Below are positions 49,101 through 61,800 of a stretch of DNA of 64,000 nucleotides, piece after piece. The stretch is from Danio rerio (Eukaryota; Chordata; Actinopteri; Cypriniformes; Danionidae), in NCBI RefSeq assembly GCF_049306965.1, contig NC_133180.1:24389001-24453000 (forward strand), read 5' to 3'. How positions within the stretch are numbered: the stretch's first letter is position 1; every line of letters begins with the position of its first letter. A program made the position numbers and the translations under genes. Below the pieces are notes generated by a model. That model did no database searches, was not told the DNA's origin, and was given only the letters and a program-made list of their open reading frames with translations.

Positions 49101-50041
49101 TGTGATGCTGCTTAGCCTATAGACCAATTACCAACCTATATCCCACATGATGTCATATGGGTCCCCGGTTGCAAAAAAAAAGACAGGCTGCAAAGGTAAA
49201 CATGTTGTGTTGTGCGGTAAGATGCCAAATTCGAATGAAGTGATGACCTGATTAGAAATGCTGGTTCTCATGTTATATCAGGTAAGTTCGTGCTTTGCTG
49301 AATCATACACATTACTCATTTTGATTGCAGCGATGATTTCAGCAAAAACAGTTACACATGGTTAAATAAACTGCGGACACTGAATGCTAAGAATGAAAAG
49401 TGAAAGTGTAAGTAATTAAGGTAAACTTGGTTTTATATTCACACATTCATTCAGTGACCACTTGTGACACACTCCCTATTATGTTTACCACGGCACTTTA
49501 AATATCTGGTCTGAAAAACCTTCATGTGTTACTTGAAATACAACATTACCACAATTTATTTGACTGTAAACAATGTTGTACTTTGATAGTCATTGGCTGC
49601 TAATATGATTTCGCAATTTAGAGTTTGCAGATAATACTTTTTTGAAATTATATTATTAAGGAGAAAGTCTGAATGTGCGAATATAAAACCAACTTTAACT
49701 TTATGTGTTAGTTGACATACTCTGCCACAGGTGTAGTTCACTGTCATAATGCAGTTGTTTTGCTTGTTGATTATTAATTACCCAGGCCTTGTAAAGTTCA
49801 GTCTTCTTTCATTGTCTTTGGCTAGGCAGAAGTGTGAGACTTCGCTCACACACAATTGTGTTCTTTACTGTACTCTAATGAATAAACGTTTGCTTTACAC
49901 ATGTTCTTTCTTTCATTTTTACATAAAGTATGTTTATATTTTTTTATATGCTGTAAAACACCAAGAATGTTTGGCCTAATAAATATGTTTTGTTTAGTGT
50001 ACTTATTATTGTCACTCCAGTACATTGTACTGAACTGAACT
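49101..50041. other. Non-coding interval between C and the 50-kb direct repeat
   Basis: AT-rich; no exon or named repeat recognised on either strand. Confidence 0.45.
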
Positions 50042-50890
50042 GTAAATATAAGTATAAAAAGCAAAGAGCTTTAAATTTAGAAAAGCAGTGTTGACATGCT
50101 ATATGCAAAAGTGTTATATTATGAAAGACATGTTTGCCATTTGATGCAAATGCTTCATTCTGACATGTGTTCAGGGTATTTTGAATGCAGTGTTACATTT
50201 TGAAGGAGATGTGAGGCATTTTGCATTTTTGTGTGCAGTTTTGAGAATTGTGTGTAGTTTTGAAAAAAGGAGATACTGTTTTGAAAATGTAAGCAGTTGG
50301 AAAAAACTGTAACATATTTAACGCTATACTATACCTTACACAACAATTACCTGTTGTATTTTTTTATGATTTTTGGCTAAAAAAAGATTAATTAGCTGGT
50401 GAATTTGAAGTCAGCAGGATATAGTAATGTTTTGCCTTCCAGCACGGCGTTCCCCTAATGTGACCTCTGGTGAAAACTGACATTTGATCTCCTTGATTTT
50501 TCATTCATCATATTCTCTTTGTTTACTGAAACACTGTCCCATGCCAAGACAGCCTAAAACCAAAGTGTTGCATTATTAACATTGAAATTTTTATATAAGC
50601 CCATGAAAGAGCAAACAGCTGTACATTTAGAACAGTGTTGACATGCTATATGTAAACATTTACTATTATGAAAGACATGTTTTCCATTTGATGCAAATGC
50701 TTCATTCTGACATGCGCTTATGGCATTTTGAATGCAGTGTTACATAGGAAGGAGATGTGAGACATTTTGCATTTTGTGTGTGCAGTTTTGAGAATTGTGT
50801 GTAGTTTTGAAAAAAGATGACAATGTTTTGAAAAAGTCTATAAGCAGCTGGACCAAAAATGGTATATTTAATACATAAATACTATATACA
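50042..50890 (+). repeat. Direct duplication, two units about 546 bp apart
   Basis: 50042..50340 matches 50588..50890: gtgttgacatgctatatg, ccatttgatgcaaatgcttc, gcagttttgagaattgtgtg all recur in the same order. The middle part (50345..50585) is present once. Confidence 0.85.
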
Positions 50891-50940
50891 GTTGGTGTAA
50901 GACATGTGTTGACAGGAAACCTGCACAGGCTCTCTAGACT

Positions 50941-50969
50941 GCAAAAAAAAAAAAAAAAAAAAAAAAAAT
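50941..50969 (+). repeat. Poly-A tract
   Basis: About 26 A followed by tttg. No repeat element was identified directly upstream. Confidence 0.7.
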
Positions 50970-51344
50970 TTGTAGGGAGTGGAGAAAGATCAAACTGAAA
51001 CGCACAAACTGGAACATCACACCCAGGTTTGAGTTATCATGGAAACAATCTCGATAGATGAACTCGATAAGAATTGTATACTTAGATGTGAACCACTCGC
51101 AGAACTGGACTTTCTAAACAGCTAGGGTTACATTTTAGAATGTATGTCATTTTTTACGTGTGTGTGTGTGTTCATGTTCTTTGGAAGGAATTAACTTAAG
51201 TTCTTTAAGTAAGAAATTGAAGTGGATTGAGCAAAAAACAGTTAAGCTGCCCCCAAAAAACTTAAGAATTGTTGAGTTGTTTTAGCTCATTTAAAATAAG
51301 TTTGAACAACAAGCAAACATAATCTGAGTGTATATTAATCTTCC

Positions 51345-51960
51345 TTGTAGTAAAACTATTTTTGCAGTTTTGTATAAAACTGTGAGGGGAAATAAAGACA
51401 GTTTACAGTTTTTAGCAAATTATCAATTTAATATTTCATAATATATCACACCAGTTCACATACTGTCACAATGCTTGAGGAAACCCAAACCCAGACTGAT
51501 AATTCGTTTTTAGTTTTGATTTGTTATTTCCATTTAGTAAGAACCATAGATCATGATGATTTTTGGAATATACTGTATGTAAAACATTATTTAAATTCAC
51601 ATTTGCAAAAGTACCTTTAACTGAGTTTTAGTAAGAGTTTATAATTTGTAGACAACTTATGTTTTATTTGAATTTACTGAGGGAAAAAGATAGTTTTGAT
51701 AAGGTATTGTGGTATAACAATAATAGTTTTTGAATTTTTTTTTATGTTTTAAACCAACACTATACACTTATCTAAATGGCTTTTTTCAGCAAATGGTCAC
51801 TTCAAATGTTGATGTATAGCTTATGAGAGATATATTTCGCCACAGTTTTTGCTAAAGACTACAAAAACATTAAAATTACACCAGTTTAAAATATAAAGCA
51901 TAAAATCTGTTGCATTTCAGCAAACTATGGGTTTGGACGAACAGCAGCATAATGTTTAAT
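51345..51960. repeat. Segmental duplication SD1 copy 2
   Basis: Aligns with the 3' flank and 3' end of the gene B last exon, but lacks the MITE and DANA present at 26772..27538. Confidence 0.8.
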
Positions 51961-53564
51961 AACTTGAGAAGAGCTAATGATTTTGACCTCATTTGTCTAC
52001 AGTTTGAAGTCTTGCCACAGGTACACGGGTGAAAACAGTTTACTGGGTTTTTTATAAACATACAGAGAGCAGTGGTCTCTGTAATTCAAAAAAACAAAAA
52101 AGTTTACTCAGTCTTCAGCCAACATAATGTGACAGGAAATTGTGACTATTGTGTAAAAACTGAAATAAAAAAAAATGCTACTAGACATAAATCATAATAT
52201 TAAACGCAGTGGCATTAAACAATAATACAAGATTTCAATCATCTTTTGAATTAAATTCTTTGCTAATTTATTAAAGAATATTAATACAAATGTTCCACCA
52301 AACAGGGTGACGGACTCACTATTGACTATTTTGCAGGTTGTATAGCTTTTATGAGACGAATATAGTTTCTGTAAACAGACGAATAGTTTATTTTACATCC
52401 AAAATATGCATGACAACCACTATAGCACATGAGTGACTGTACTTGGGTGTTTTTGTTTTAAAACTTAAATGAAAACGTTTGAACATGATTTATATTATTA
52501 TGATTACAGTTAAATTTATTATTACTGACTTGATTTGAATGTGTTGAACATGTATAATTTTATTATTCGGGGTTGCAAATCATTTACATAAAGTCATTTA
52601 GCAGATGCTTTTGTCCAAAGTGACATACAATCAAATCGTTGTGAGGATGAACCAGTTTTGTTTTACGTAACTTGCCAAAATGAACTGTCAGAACTAGTTC
52701 AGGAAAACATCCAGACGTCCCATTGTATGTTTAACAAAGCTGGTATATAAATCAAATAAGGAAGTTTCCTAAGAATAACGTCTGTGTTATGTGGAATACA
52801 AAACTTGAGCCAAGTGTTGAGTAGATCACATTTCCTGTTTAAGAATCAAACTTAGTTTACTACATCAAAACATACAGATCACAAAAATTAGAGCAGCGCA
52901 ATTGAAAGTAGTGTTTGTACTCACCCTTGTGGCAACTGCAAGAGAACACTTTCCTGGTTCTTCTTTGTTATGCTAAGAAACAGGAGATCAATAAAAAACA
53001 TCACTTTTGTGTTTGAATCTTCTTACTATGCGGCTTCATAAGTGTGTGTGTTTTCTTTCTTTGATACGCATTTATTTATATAGGCAAGTCAGTTTTTGCT
53101 ATGTAGCTGCTTTATGTGCAGTCGATGAGAAGTATGATTTCTTACACATTTAAATGCATGTGCATACAGATGTATGTGTGCTTCTGAGAATGTGCTTTTG
53201 TACAGCATGTGAAGTCTGTTTTAAACATGTTTGAGCATGAGCAGTGAAAATTCTTTGTACTTTAAATCTGCAACAGATACAAGTTTTTTTAGACAAGCTG
53301 CAAGACTGCATGAATAATGTTCGCTGTAACTGTGTATATACTTGGAATAGGTTCACTATAAACTTACATTTTCTCACATTAATTTAGCAATTTTGTTTTT
53401 ACTGTAAAGCATAAATGCAATCCATGAAGGGCTAGATTGTACTATTGGATAGTGCATCAACATTTGGATTAATAAGTAATCAATCTGCAGATATGTCCCA
53501 TTCAAAGAGTAAATTATTATGAACACACCTGATGGAAGTGGAGGTGTAGCCCAAATATATGAGC
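51925..53564 (-). pseudogene. GT6 chimeric remnant E (pseudogene)
   Basis: Made of a 3' last-exon fragment (51925..52059, ending KHYAAVRPNP as in gene B, with an internal stop), joined directly to sequence that in gene B lies between exons 5 and 4. It then has an intact-looking exon 4 (52925..52972, ITKKNQESVLLQLPQ), a damaged exon 3 near 53255..53270 (core and donor missing) and exon 2 (53529..53564, LIYLGYTSTSI). Most of the last exon, exons 6 and 5 and exon 1 are absent. It cannot encode an enzyme. Confidence 0.85.
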
Positions 53565-53930
53565 CTGCAAGAAAACAAAAACATATTAAAGCACAACAGA
53601 ACATCACCAGAATATCCGTACACAGCTAAATTTAGTATACAGACAAGTTGAATCTGTTCCTATAAATTTGGTGCTGTTGTGGAGTATTTATTGGTGGTGC
53701 TGTTATGGTGTTGCCATTCCATATTTAACCGCCATTGTACAACAAATTAAATAAACCCAATAGGATGAAATATAGAAGCAGTACATGTTTCAGCACCTGT
53801 TACAATTTTAAAAATTTAAAACTACCAGTGCAAGTACAAGTACAGTTGAACTGGGTCATCTTTCAAAACGGGGAGGGCGGGCTGTGTAGTTATTGTGAGG
53901 AGGATTAAGTAGCAACAACAACAAGCTAAC
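52061..53930. repeat. Segmental duplication SD2 copy 2
   Basis: Matches 36469..38990. It has lost the exon 3 core and the interval corresponding to 38600..38900, including the relict first exon. Confidence 0.85.
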
Positions 53931-54334
53931 CCAAACTCTACCAGCTAACACGGTCACTTGTTAAACCATAAAACTGTCAAAAATGCGGGTTTAAGGTTCA
54001 TATGCTAGTTTTTATTGAGCTGGCAGACAATTTAAGTTGACATGGTGGATATATGAACATTTTTTTCAAGTCATGCAGTAAAGATCTGAACAACAACACA
54101 AGTGTAAAAATCTAAAATATAAATTTAGAAGTCTTCAATAGTCATCTTCAATAGAAAAAGTAGGAGTTGGAAACTCATATCAGCCTTACTCTACAGTTTG
54201 TTCACCCTTTGCCTATGCTTTTTAAGTTTTTATATGTTTGCAAAAATAAATAAGAAGTCATGTATAAAAATCAATGATTCTGATGATACAATATTGACGC
54301 TGGGATCAATATTTGATTTTGTAAGATCAACGTT

Positions 54335-54985
54335 GTGTGTGTAACCGGTTCTGTGTTGTGTCGTTTTAAGAGTTCACACTTAGCTGATGATTGATAGTAA
54401 AGCTAGTTTGGCGTGCTGTCCCGGGAGAGAGCCCTGAGCTTATAAGATCCTCGAGTCCTGGGCTCCCTCGCGTTGCAAGGCGAGAGGGGAGTTTGAGCTC
54501 AGGTAGATCTCGAAGATTCCCCTTCTTGCTTGTTGTAGCTGAGTGTCGGATATGGATGCTGAAAGGTGTACTCAGAGTTTAGCTAATGTATTTTGATTAA
54601 TTATTTAGAGTGCTTGTTTTTGAACTGTGGGAGGAAACCGGAGGACCCGGGGAAAACCCACACGACCACGGCGAGAACGAGCAAACTTTGCACAGAAATG
54701 CCGTCTGGTTTGAAAAGGAATTAAACCAGGGGCATTCTTGCTGTGAGGCAACATCGCTAATCACTGGCCACCGTGATGCCCGTTTGAAAGGAGGGAAAGT
54801 ACGGTTGGTTGAGGGGGTTTCTTCAAGACGAAGATATTGAGATGAGAAAAGTCTGGTTATTTATAGTGAGTTAAGGATCGTCTGATAGAATAATCAGTCA
54901 TTAGCTAAAGTTGGAACAGCTGTGAACAATCATAAGCACGTGATCCTCTCGAAATTTGTTTATGAATAAACTTCTTTTTTCTATT
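54335..54985 (+). repeat. GC-richer dispersed repeat, possibly a solo LTR
   Basis: Unusually GC and CpG rich for this window (54400..54560: cgtgctgtcccgggagagag, ggctccctcgcgttgcaagg), with a TATA-like cttataagatcc and an AATAAA near 54965. Interrupted by a DANA fragment. Family not identified; solo-LTR status is a guess from promoter-like and polyA-like words. Confidence 0.35.
54595..54785 (-). mobile_element. DANA SINE fragment, minus orientation
   Basis: ctgtgggaggaaaccggagg, gcaaactttgcacagaaatg and the reversed head cattcttgctgtgaggcaac are DANA words. The tail portion is absent. Confidence 0.75.
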
Positions 54986-55404
54986 TTACAGTGTCTTCGC
55001 CCTTTAAGCTTTTAAAGGGAAAGGGCCATGCATTTAGCCTTCACATGCTTTAGTGAAACAAAAATAAACCAAATCCTAAATTAAAGTGGAAACACAAAAA
55101 TAATAAAACAAATGTGAAAAAGAGAGTATAAAATATTATTTAAACAAAAGAACTAGCTTCAAAAGTGATTTTTAAAGTAAATATGATTTAAGATTTAAGG
55201 CCTCTCCCATGTGCAGTCAGTGCAGAAAGGGAGGAAGCGGGTACAAAACAGAAAATTTAAAAAACTTTCTTATAAATTTAAAGTAGAAGACGCACACAAT
55301 GACAAACATATCAGGTATACTTAATAAACATTTCAGGTAAAACACACATTTTGTGTAATTCTATAGATAAAGTGAACAATAATTTCCATACCTGTTACAC
55401 GTGC

Positions 55405-57015
55405 ACATGGCTGTGATTCATGTTTTTTGCCATTGTACAGACAATATTAAAAATGATCAACGTTACTAAATAACATTTCTTTTTACTTTTAATAAATAAT
55501 GTTTTTGTACTCTTCAATGCTCAACATAAAAAAAGATTTTTAAAAATAAAAAAAATAGACTGACATTTCTGATTAAGACTTGTGTGACTCGAAAAATATG
55601 TACTTTAAATATTGTTGGAAGAAGTTAAATAAATAATCCCTTGGAACACACGTTGATGTTGTACTTTATTTTAGTCAGTAGATTGATTGTTATCACTCAA
55701 TTGAATGAGTGTTATCAACGGTTATCAGCTGACATGGGCCAGAAGGGGCCTTCTGTGTACACTAGTCGATTCAGAAGGCTGATATAATTTGGAATAGAAG
55801 TTAACAAGAATTATTTATATTATTTTTTAAATTTCCCATTAATTGTATTTTATTAACATCTACCCCAACCCCAAACACAACAGCCACAGTAATGTAAAAA
55901 CACATGTGGATCTGGAGTCTTCTCTATTAGTATTGTTGATTAACCATGTGGATGGATGATAACAGCCTTCTGAGCCTACTGGCCCATATCTATCAGCTGA
56001 TAATCACTGATAATGCCCATTCGATTGAGTGATAGCATTCAAAGTGAATATTTTTGTGCAATGTGTCTTTGCTGACCTGCCTCAATCAAAAAAATCAGAA
56101 AAGTAAAAAAAAAAAAAAAGTTGAAAAAGTTGGACATAGTAGAAAACGTTGACTCTTCAGTCAGATTAAAATCTAATATTTAACTCTGCCAGTACCTGCT
56201 AAAAATAACATTCTAGTTGGTGAATCGAAAAAGGCAATTTGAATAGACAAAAGAACTTTGCTATTTTAAATAATTTGATCATTTTAACCACAAAAATGTA
56301 TTTTTTATACAGTTAGATTATTAAAATAACACTTCATTTTTGAATTGGACATAAAAGATAACACATTTAATAAAACATTGGATAATCTGGTATAAAGTGC
56401 ACATGCTCATGCGCTCCCAGATACACTCTCAGAAATAATGGTAGTAAGCTGTCACTGGGGTGGTATCTTTTCAAAAGGTATTTGTACTTAAAGGGTCCAT
56501 ATTGGTACCTCAAACGTGTATATTAGTACCTAAACATTTTAAGAGGAACACTTTTGTAATTTTTAGGTACTAATATGTACCCTTGAGGTATTCATTTGAA
56601 TAATTATGGGTGTGTAGAACATATTTCCTTATAATAATAATATAATCAGAGTAAGACAGTTTTGAAAGAAGTGCACATTAATTATCACATCAGTCACACC
56701 ATATAAAATAGGTGGAGTGACTAAACCAGTTTTGACACATTGCAGCACAGCCTTTTCTTGTGGCTGGCGGCTTACAGTATCTATAAACACCTAGTGATCT
56801 TCCATCAAATTATTCTTATTTTTTTGTCGGATAACTTCTCATGTGATAACATAAACTTCAATGCAAGGATGTAGGAGCTCACAATAATGGTTGTTGTTTG
56901 CTCTCATGTACCACACATTCTGGAAGGCAGCAGGATTGGACTCTCATTTTATGAAAAATAATAAAATAACTGAAAATTAGTTATACAATACACAGAGAAG
57001 CCTTCATTTTCTAAT
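55405..57015. repeat. Segmental duplication SD3 copy 2
   Basis: Matches 42825..44116. This copy contains extra sequence, including a palindromic stretch near 55675..56035 and a repeat at 56423..56600, that the other copy lacks. Confidence 0.8.
56423..56600 (+). mobile_element. Short non-autonomous element with ggtacc-type repeats
   Basis: acactctcagaaataatggt at the start, then ggtccatattggtacctcaa and taggtactaatatgtaccct. This is a common fish MITE pattern. The right terminus is degraded. It is absent from SD3 copy 1. Confidence 0.55.
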
Positions 57016-57611
57016 AAATCAACAGTATTGAGTCAATTAATTAGCAGATTGTCACAAAGACAATCTTTAGAGAATTTCTTTTTTAGCTGTTTTGAACTTC
57101 TCTCCAGTAGAGGCAACAGATGCCATTATTTTCTTTTAAAAGAACCATATATTTTAGTTAGAGTAATCAACATGGTGTATTGTGCTATAAAACTCAAATC
57201 AATTTCATCTTAAAAAAAAAATTAAATGATGACACCTTGTTCTCTACGATTTACTTTAATAATAAAAATCCAGAGACAATGTAAAGTGGCCAAAGGACAC
57301 ATGCATGTACATCTAATATAAAACTGCTTTCTGTAATCTAATTTAAAATGTGGCATACCATAAAAAATAAAAAGAACATTTATTTACACCATGTGGCTCT
57401 TGAATGATTGATTCTAATTGGCTGGTGATCATATTTATTTTTTGTACAATGTGGAGAGTCACTGGTTACAGGTATTCAGCTTTCTTCAAAATATCTTTAA
57501 CAGTATAAATAGTGACAAAGCTAAAATAATTAGGAGTTTAAAAACGTTTTCATTTTTAGATGAACTATTCCTTTAACATTGTTTGTTTCATGTCAGGTTA
57601 GGTGAACTCAA

Positions 57612-57838
57612 TCATTCATTTATTTTCCTTCAACTTAGTCCCTTTATTCACCAGGTGTCGCCACAGCAGAATGAACCCCCAACTTTTATTTATAGTGCGT
57701 ATGTTTGGACCAGGGGGAAAACCAGAGCACTTGAAGGAAACCCACACAAACACAAGAAGAACATGCAAACTTCATACAAAAATGTCAACTGACCCAGTCA
57801 GGACTTGAACAAGGGACCTTCTTGTTGTGAAGTGACAG
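57612..57838 (-). mobile_element. DANA SINE, internally deleted, minus orientation
   Basis: tcattcatttattttccttc, acttagtccctttattcacc, gtcgccacagcagaatgaac, then a jump to the head region (aacatgcaaacttcatacaa, gggaccttcttgttgtgaag). Confidence 0.8.
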
Positions 57839-57904
57839 GGTTAGATAAACTGTTGATGTCAAAACATTAATTTAGCTAGATAAAGTGGTAAAATAAGATT
57901 CACA

Positions 57905-58815
57905 CAGTCTTCACTTAAAAGCTTTTATGTGTTTGGACGAACTTCATCATAGTTTTTAGGAACTTGAGAAAATCTAACCATTTTCATCTCTCGTGGTGTC
58001 CCTCTTTTATCATCCCAAGAATATTCGGGTGAAAGCAGTTTACTGGGTTTGTTATAAATGAAGTACTTGTTCAAATGGGACTCCTCCTGCCATGCTGCCT
58101 CAATGGATTTAGCTGCATCAATGTCCAGCTGCTCTCGACAGGTTTTAGCAAGCTGATATACTTGCTTCACTGAACCACCAAGCACAGCTCCACCATAATA
58201 ATAATCACCCTCAGAATAAGGGACAAACGCTTGAGACTCAGGCCTTCTCTCATATGGGAATTGCTCACGAGGTGTATAATAAAACCATGCATGTATCACA
58301 CCTATAAGATCACCCAAAGACTCTGCTCCCCAGCGGCCGTAGAACTTTGTATCCACATCAAGACTGAAAAGATAGTCAGCATCATTGACCAGTCCACTCT
58401 CAATCAGCATCTCCAGCCTTTTCATCCTGCCCAAACTCATCTCCTGCCATCTGCTTAAACTATTGACTGTCATCACCGTCAGTTCATGTTCTTCACCCAG
58501 TTTCACATCAGGAACCTGCTCTGGATGATCAGTGAAGACATAATAGTGCACACGAAATCCAACAAAAAAATGTTGCTCTGCAGACTCCAGGAAATCTTTT
58601 AGAAAAATGGTGTATCTGAAAAACAGAGAGGAAGAATTATATAAATGTAAATACATTGGCAATTGGATAAAAAGAAATGGTTCAGCTCAAAGTGAATATT
58701 CTGTCATCATTTACTCACCCTCCACTTGTTACAAACCTTTATGAGTTTCTTTTTTTTACTGTTGAACAGTATAGAACCATTTAAGTTGTGAAAATAGTGA
58801 GTAAATGTTTACTTT
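57905..58815. repeat. Segmental duplication SD4 copy 2 (gene D last exon and flanks)
   Basis: Partner of 47580..48500; both copies share the intron sequence just upstream of the acceptor. Confidence 0.8.
57925..58615 (-). CDS. Gene D last exon (catalytic domain)
   Basis: 691 bp with stop after a tttttcag acceptor. Closest relative in the window is disabled exon C, of which this may be the functional parent. Confidence 0.95.
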
Positions 58816-61800
58816 TGGGTGACCTCTCTTTAAGGAGATACAATCATGGCCATAAAAAAAGGGACACAACTTTAGAGATGATAACATTTTTAATACTATT
58901 CATAATATTTTTAAAAATATATATTATTTTCTAAATAAATATAAAAACCACTGATTTCATGCCTTCTTCATCTCAGGGAGCTTTTTCAGTTTATTCCTGA
59001 CAACTTGCTTCTGTATAATGTTGTTGTTGTTGTTATTATTATTATTATTATTAGTGTTATTTATTATATGTTTATTTATTTTTGTTTTTACTAAAAACAA
59101 GCTTAGATTTGCCTACCTGTCAGGTTTTGGACCATATGGGGCATATGTGTATTAGCATATAACTTTTTTGACCAAACTTTATTATTATTGTTCATTTATT
59201 TGTTTGCTGAATTCAGAACTGAATTCAGAAATAGTTTTGAAACAAATCTTTGTTCTAAACAAATGAAATTATTTCTATAGGCTAATGCATGTCTGTGCAT
59301 ACAAAAGGTTTCCTTAAAAAAGTGTTTTTCTATCCTTAAAATAGTAAAAGTTGATTCAGATATGCCCTTAATGCTTTTCCGCCCTGCGCTTTTGACTTTG
59401 CGCCTAGATCGTGAAAATGAAGCCCTTTATTTTAATAGCCCCTATTGCACATTTTGTTGACTAAAAGTTGCATTGCAACTACCTGCCAATTACTTCTCAT
59501 TTGAGCATTAGTAAACTGTCTGCTTAACATCTGCTGATACTGCACTTTCAACATTTATCTAAGGAACTTTGCAAGTACATGTCAACTTACACTAACCATA
59601 ACCCAACCCCAGTCTACTTATAATCTATTGAGAATTGCTTGGCATGTAGATGCAATGTAACTTAAATACAACAAAATGCATTAAAGGGACCCTTAAAGTG
59701 ATACCGCAACATGGAGCATGTACACAATGACATTAATCTTTAATAATGCTGTCGAAAGGGACAACATCCAAAGCATCTTTACAATGTTGTACACCACAGC
59801 CAATTTAGCTTACTCAATTCAACTGTACCGCATGTCTTTGGATTGTGGAGGAAACACAGGGAGAACATACAAACTCCACACAGAAATGCCAACTGACCTA
59901 CCCATTGCTTAAACCAGCAACCTTCTTGTTGTGAGGTGACTGAGCTGCCCGCATGAGCCATCTTTCTGCCCAATATAAAAATTATAGTGCACTGTGTGGG
60001 CTTATTGAGAGCTGCCCATGCAGAACCAACAATTATGTAACAATTTTTGCCAATGAGCAAACTCTCAATGGTCCTATCCTGGCAGCCCACTGGGGGCACA
60101 AAGAGCCATTAAGGGCTAGCACAGGTTTGTTTGCAGGGATAAGTCTTCATGCTTTAGAAAATCTGTCTATGCCTGAGAATGTTGGGATTACCCTGAAATT
60201 TAGGCAAGTCCGTCTCTGGCAATGTGGGATCATGGACTTTGAGGTGTGGGAAGTGGGTGACCCAGCCCAACAGTTAGTTGTCTTGATGGTTTGCGCATGT
60301 TACAGGCAGTGAAGTGATGTTTAAGATCTAAGTTTTAAGGTAGCTGTGTAATGGCTGGTTCTTTGGTGAGCAATGAGTGCACAATTCAAAGACCCTCTTG
60401 TGCAAGATTTTGGGAACAAATGCTGTATTTCTGAGACAGTCAACCGGAGGGTCTCTGCCGTGAGCCTGACTGAATTTGGTACCAGTACTGTTGGTGTGAA
60501 TAATACAGAAGTGAGAGGTTGTCAGATTTAGTATTATTTGGTTCAGTGTTATACTTCAAAGAGAAATTGAATTGTTTAAAAAAAGCAACTTTAAATAGTA
60601 AACTTTAAAAGTAGTATATTTGATGTTGCTTATCATTCTTCCCATCCCCCCTCCCCAAACGCAAAAAAAAAAAAATGGCAGACATAAAGTTTTTGGCTAG
60701 AAAGAACTCCTTAGCTAGGTAGTGGTGAGCTTACTAAAGCAGGGACTGGAGGAAATGGAGACTAACAAACATATTGTAGCAGATATTTAGACAAATACAA
60801 TGCTCCTTATCCCTGCAGAATGGATATGACTGAGGAGAACAGTCAAAAAAATGTAGTCAAATGTGATGCTCCCCTTCTCTGCAGATAATCAGGTACTTTG
60901 TTTCCTCATTGCAAGCCACTAACTGTAGATTCAGTCCCTTGTGGAACAACAATTTCAGGGTGTTTTCAACACAACTGGTTTGTTTAAACGCACCTCGTAG
61001 GCAATGCAGGAGTTTATTAAACATTGATAAAACTAGCCAGCGAACATGTGTCCTTTTAACAATAGTACTTTCTAATTTGGTCTAACTGTTTGTTCCATAA
61101 TGGGTTATTAATGAAAAGGAATAGTAAATTATCTCCATTGTCCCTTTTTGTTGAACGGTACCTTTAAAAATTGAATATCAAAGAAAGATAAAATAAAAAA
61201 AACTTACTTTCCAAGAGCGAAAATGGTGGTTGCTACTGTAATGTTCTGTTGTTTGTAGATTGCATCAATCAGTGTGGGATCAAAACTTCCTTCAGATACA
61301 ATTGGAGCTAACCATGGTGTCAGAGGACCAACTTTCCCATCTGGGCTGTTTTAAATAAGGATAATACATATGCATAATATAAAATAATATAATATAATAT
61401 AATATAATATAATATAATATAATATAATATAATATAATATAATATAATATAATATAATAGCAAATATTTGTTTTCTTACCCCACTACACTGGGTTGCTTA
61501 TATATGAACCTGTAAAATAAATACAACAAAATAGAATAAAAATAAGACAAAATAAAATATAATAAGATTAAATACAAATTTCAGTACTAAATGGTTATGA
61601 TGTAGTCACATTTTAATATTCCTCCTTACCTCTGACTAATTTTCATAAATACATACTTAACTAATAAATACATAGCTTAACATGTATTATGAAATCACAT
61701 CTCTTAACTGACTTTACTAATAATAAAACTCTACTAGTGATATTCAAACCTACTGGTTATCTGTCAACAGTTGCATTCAATCCAACATCCATTGAACTTT

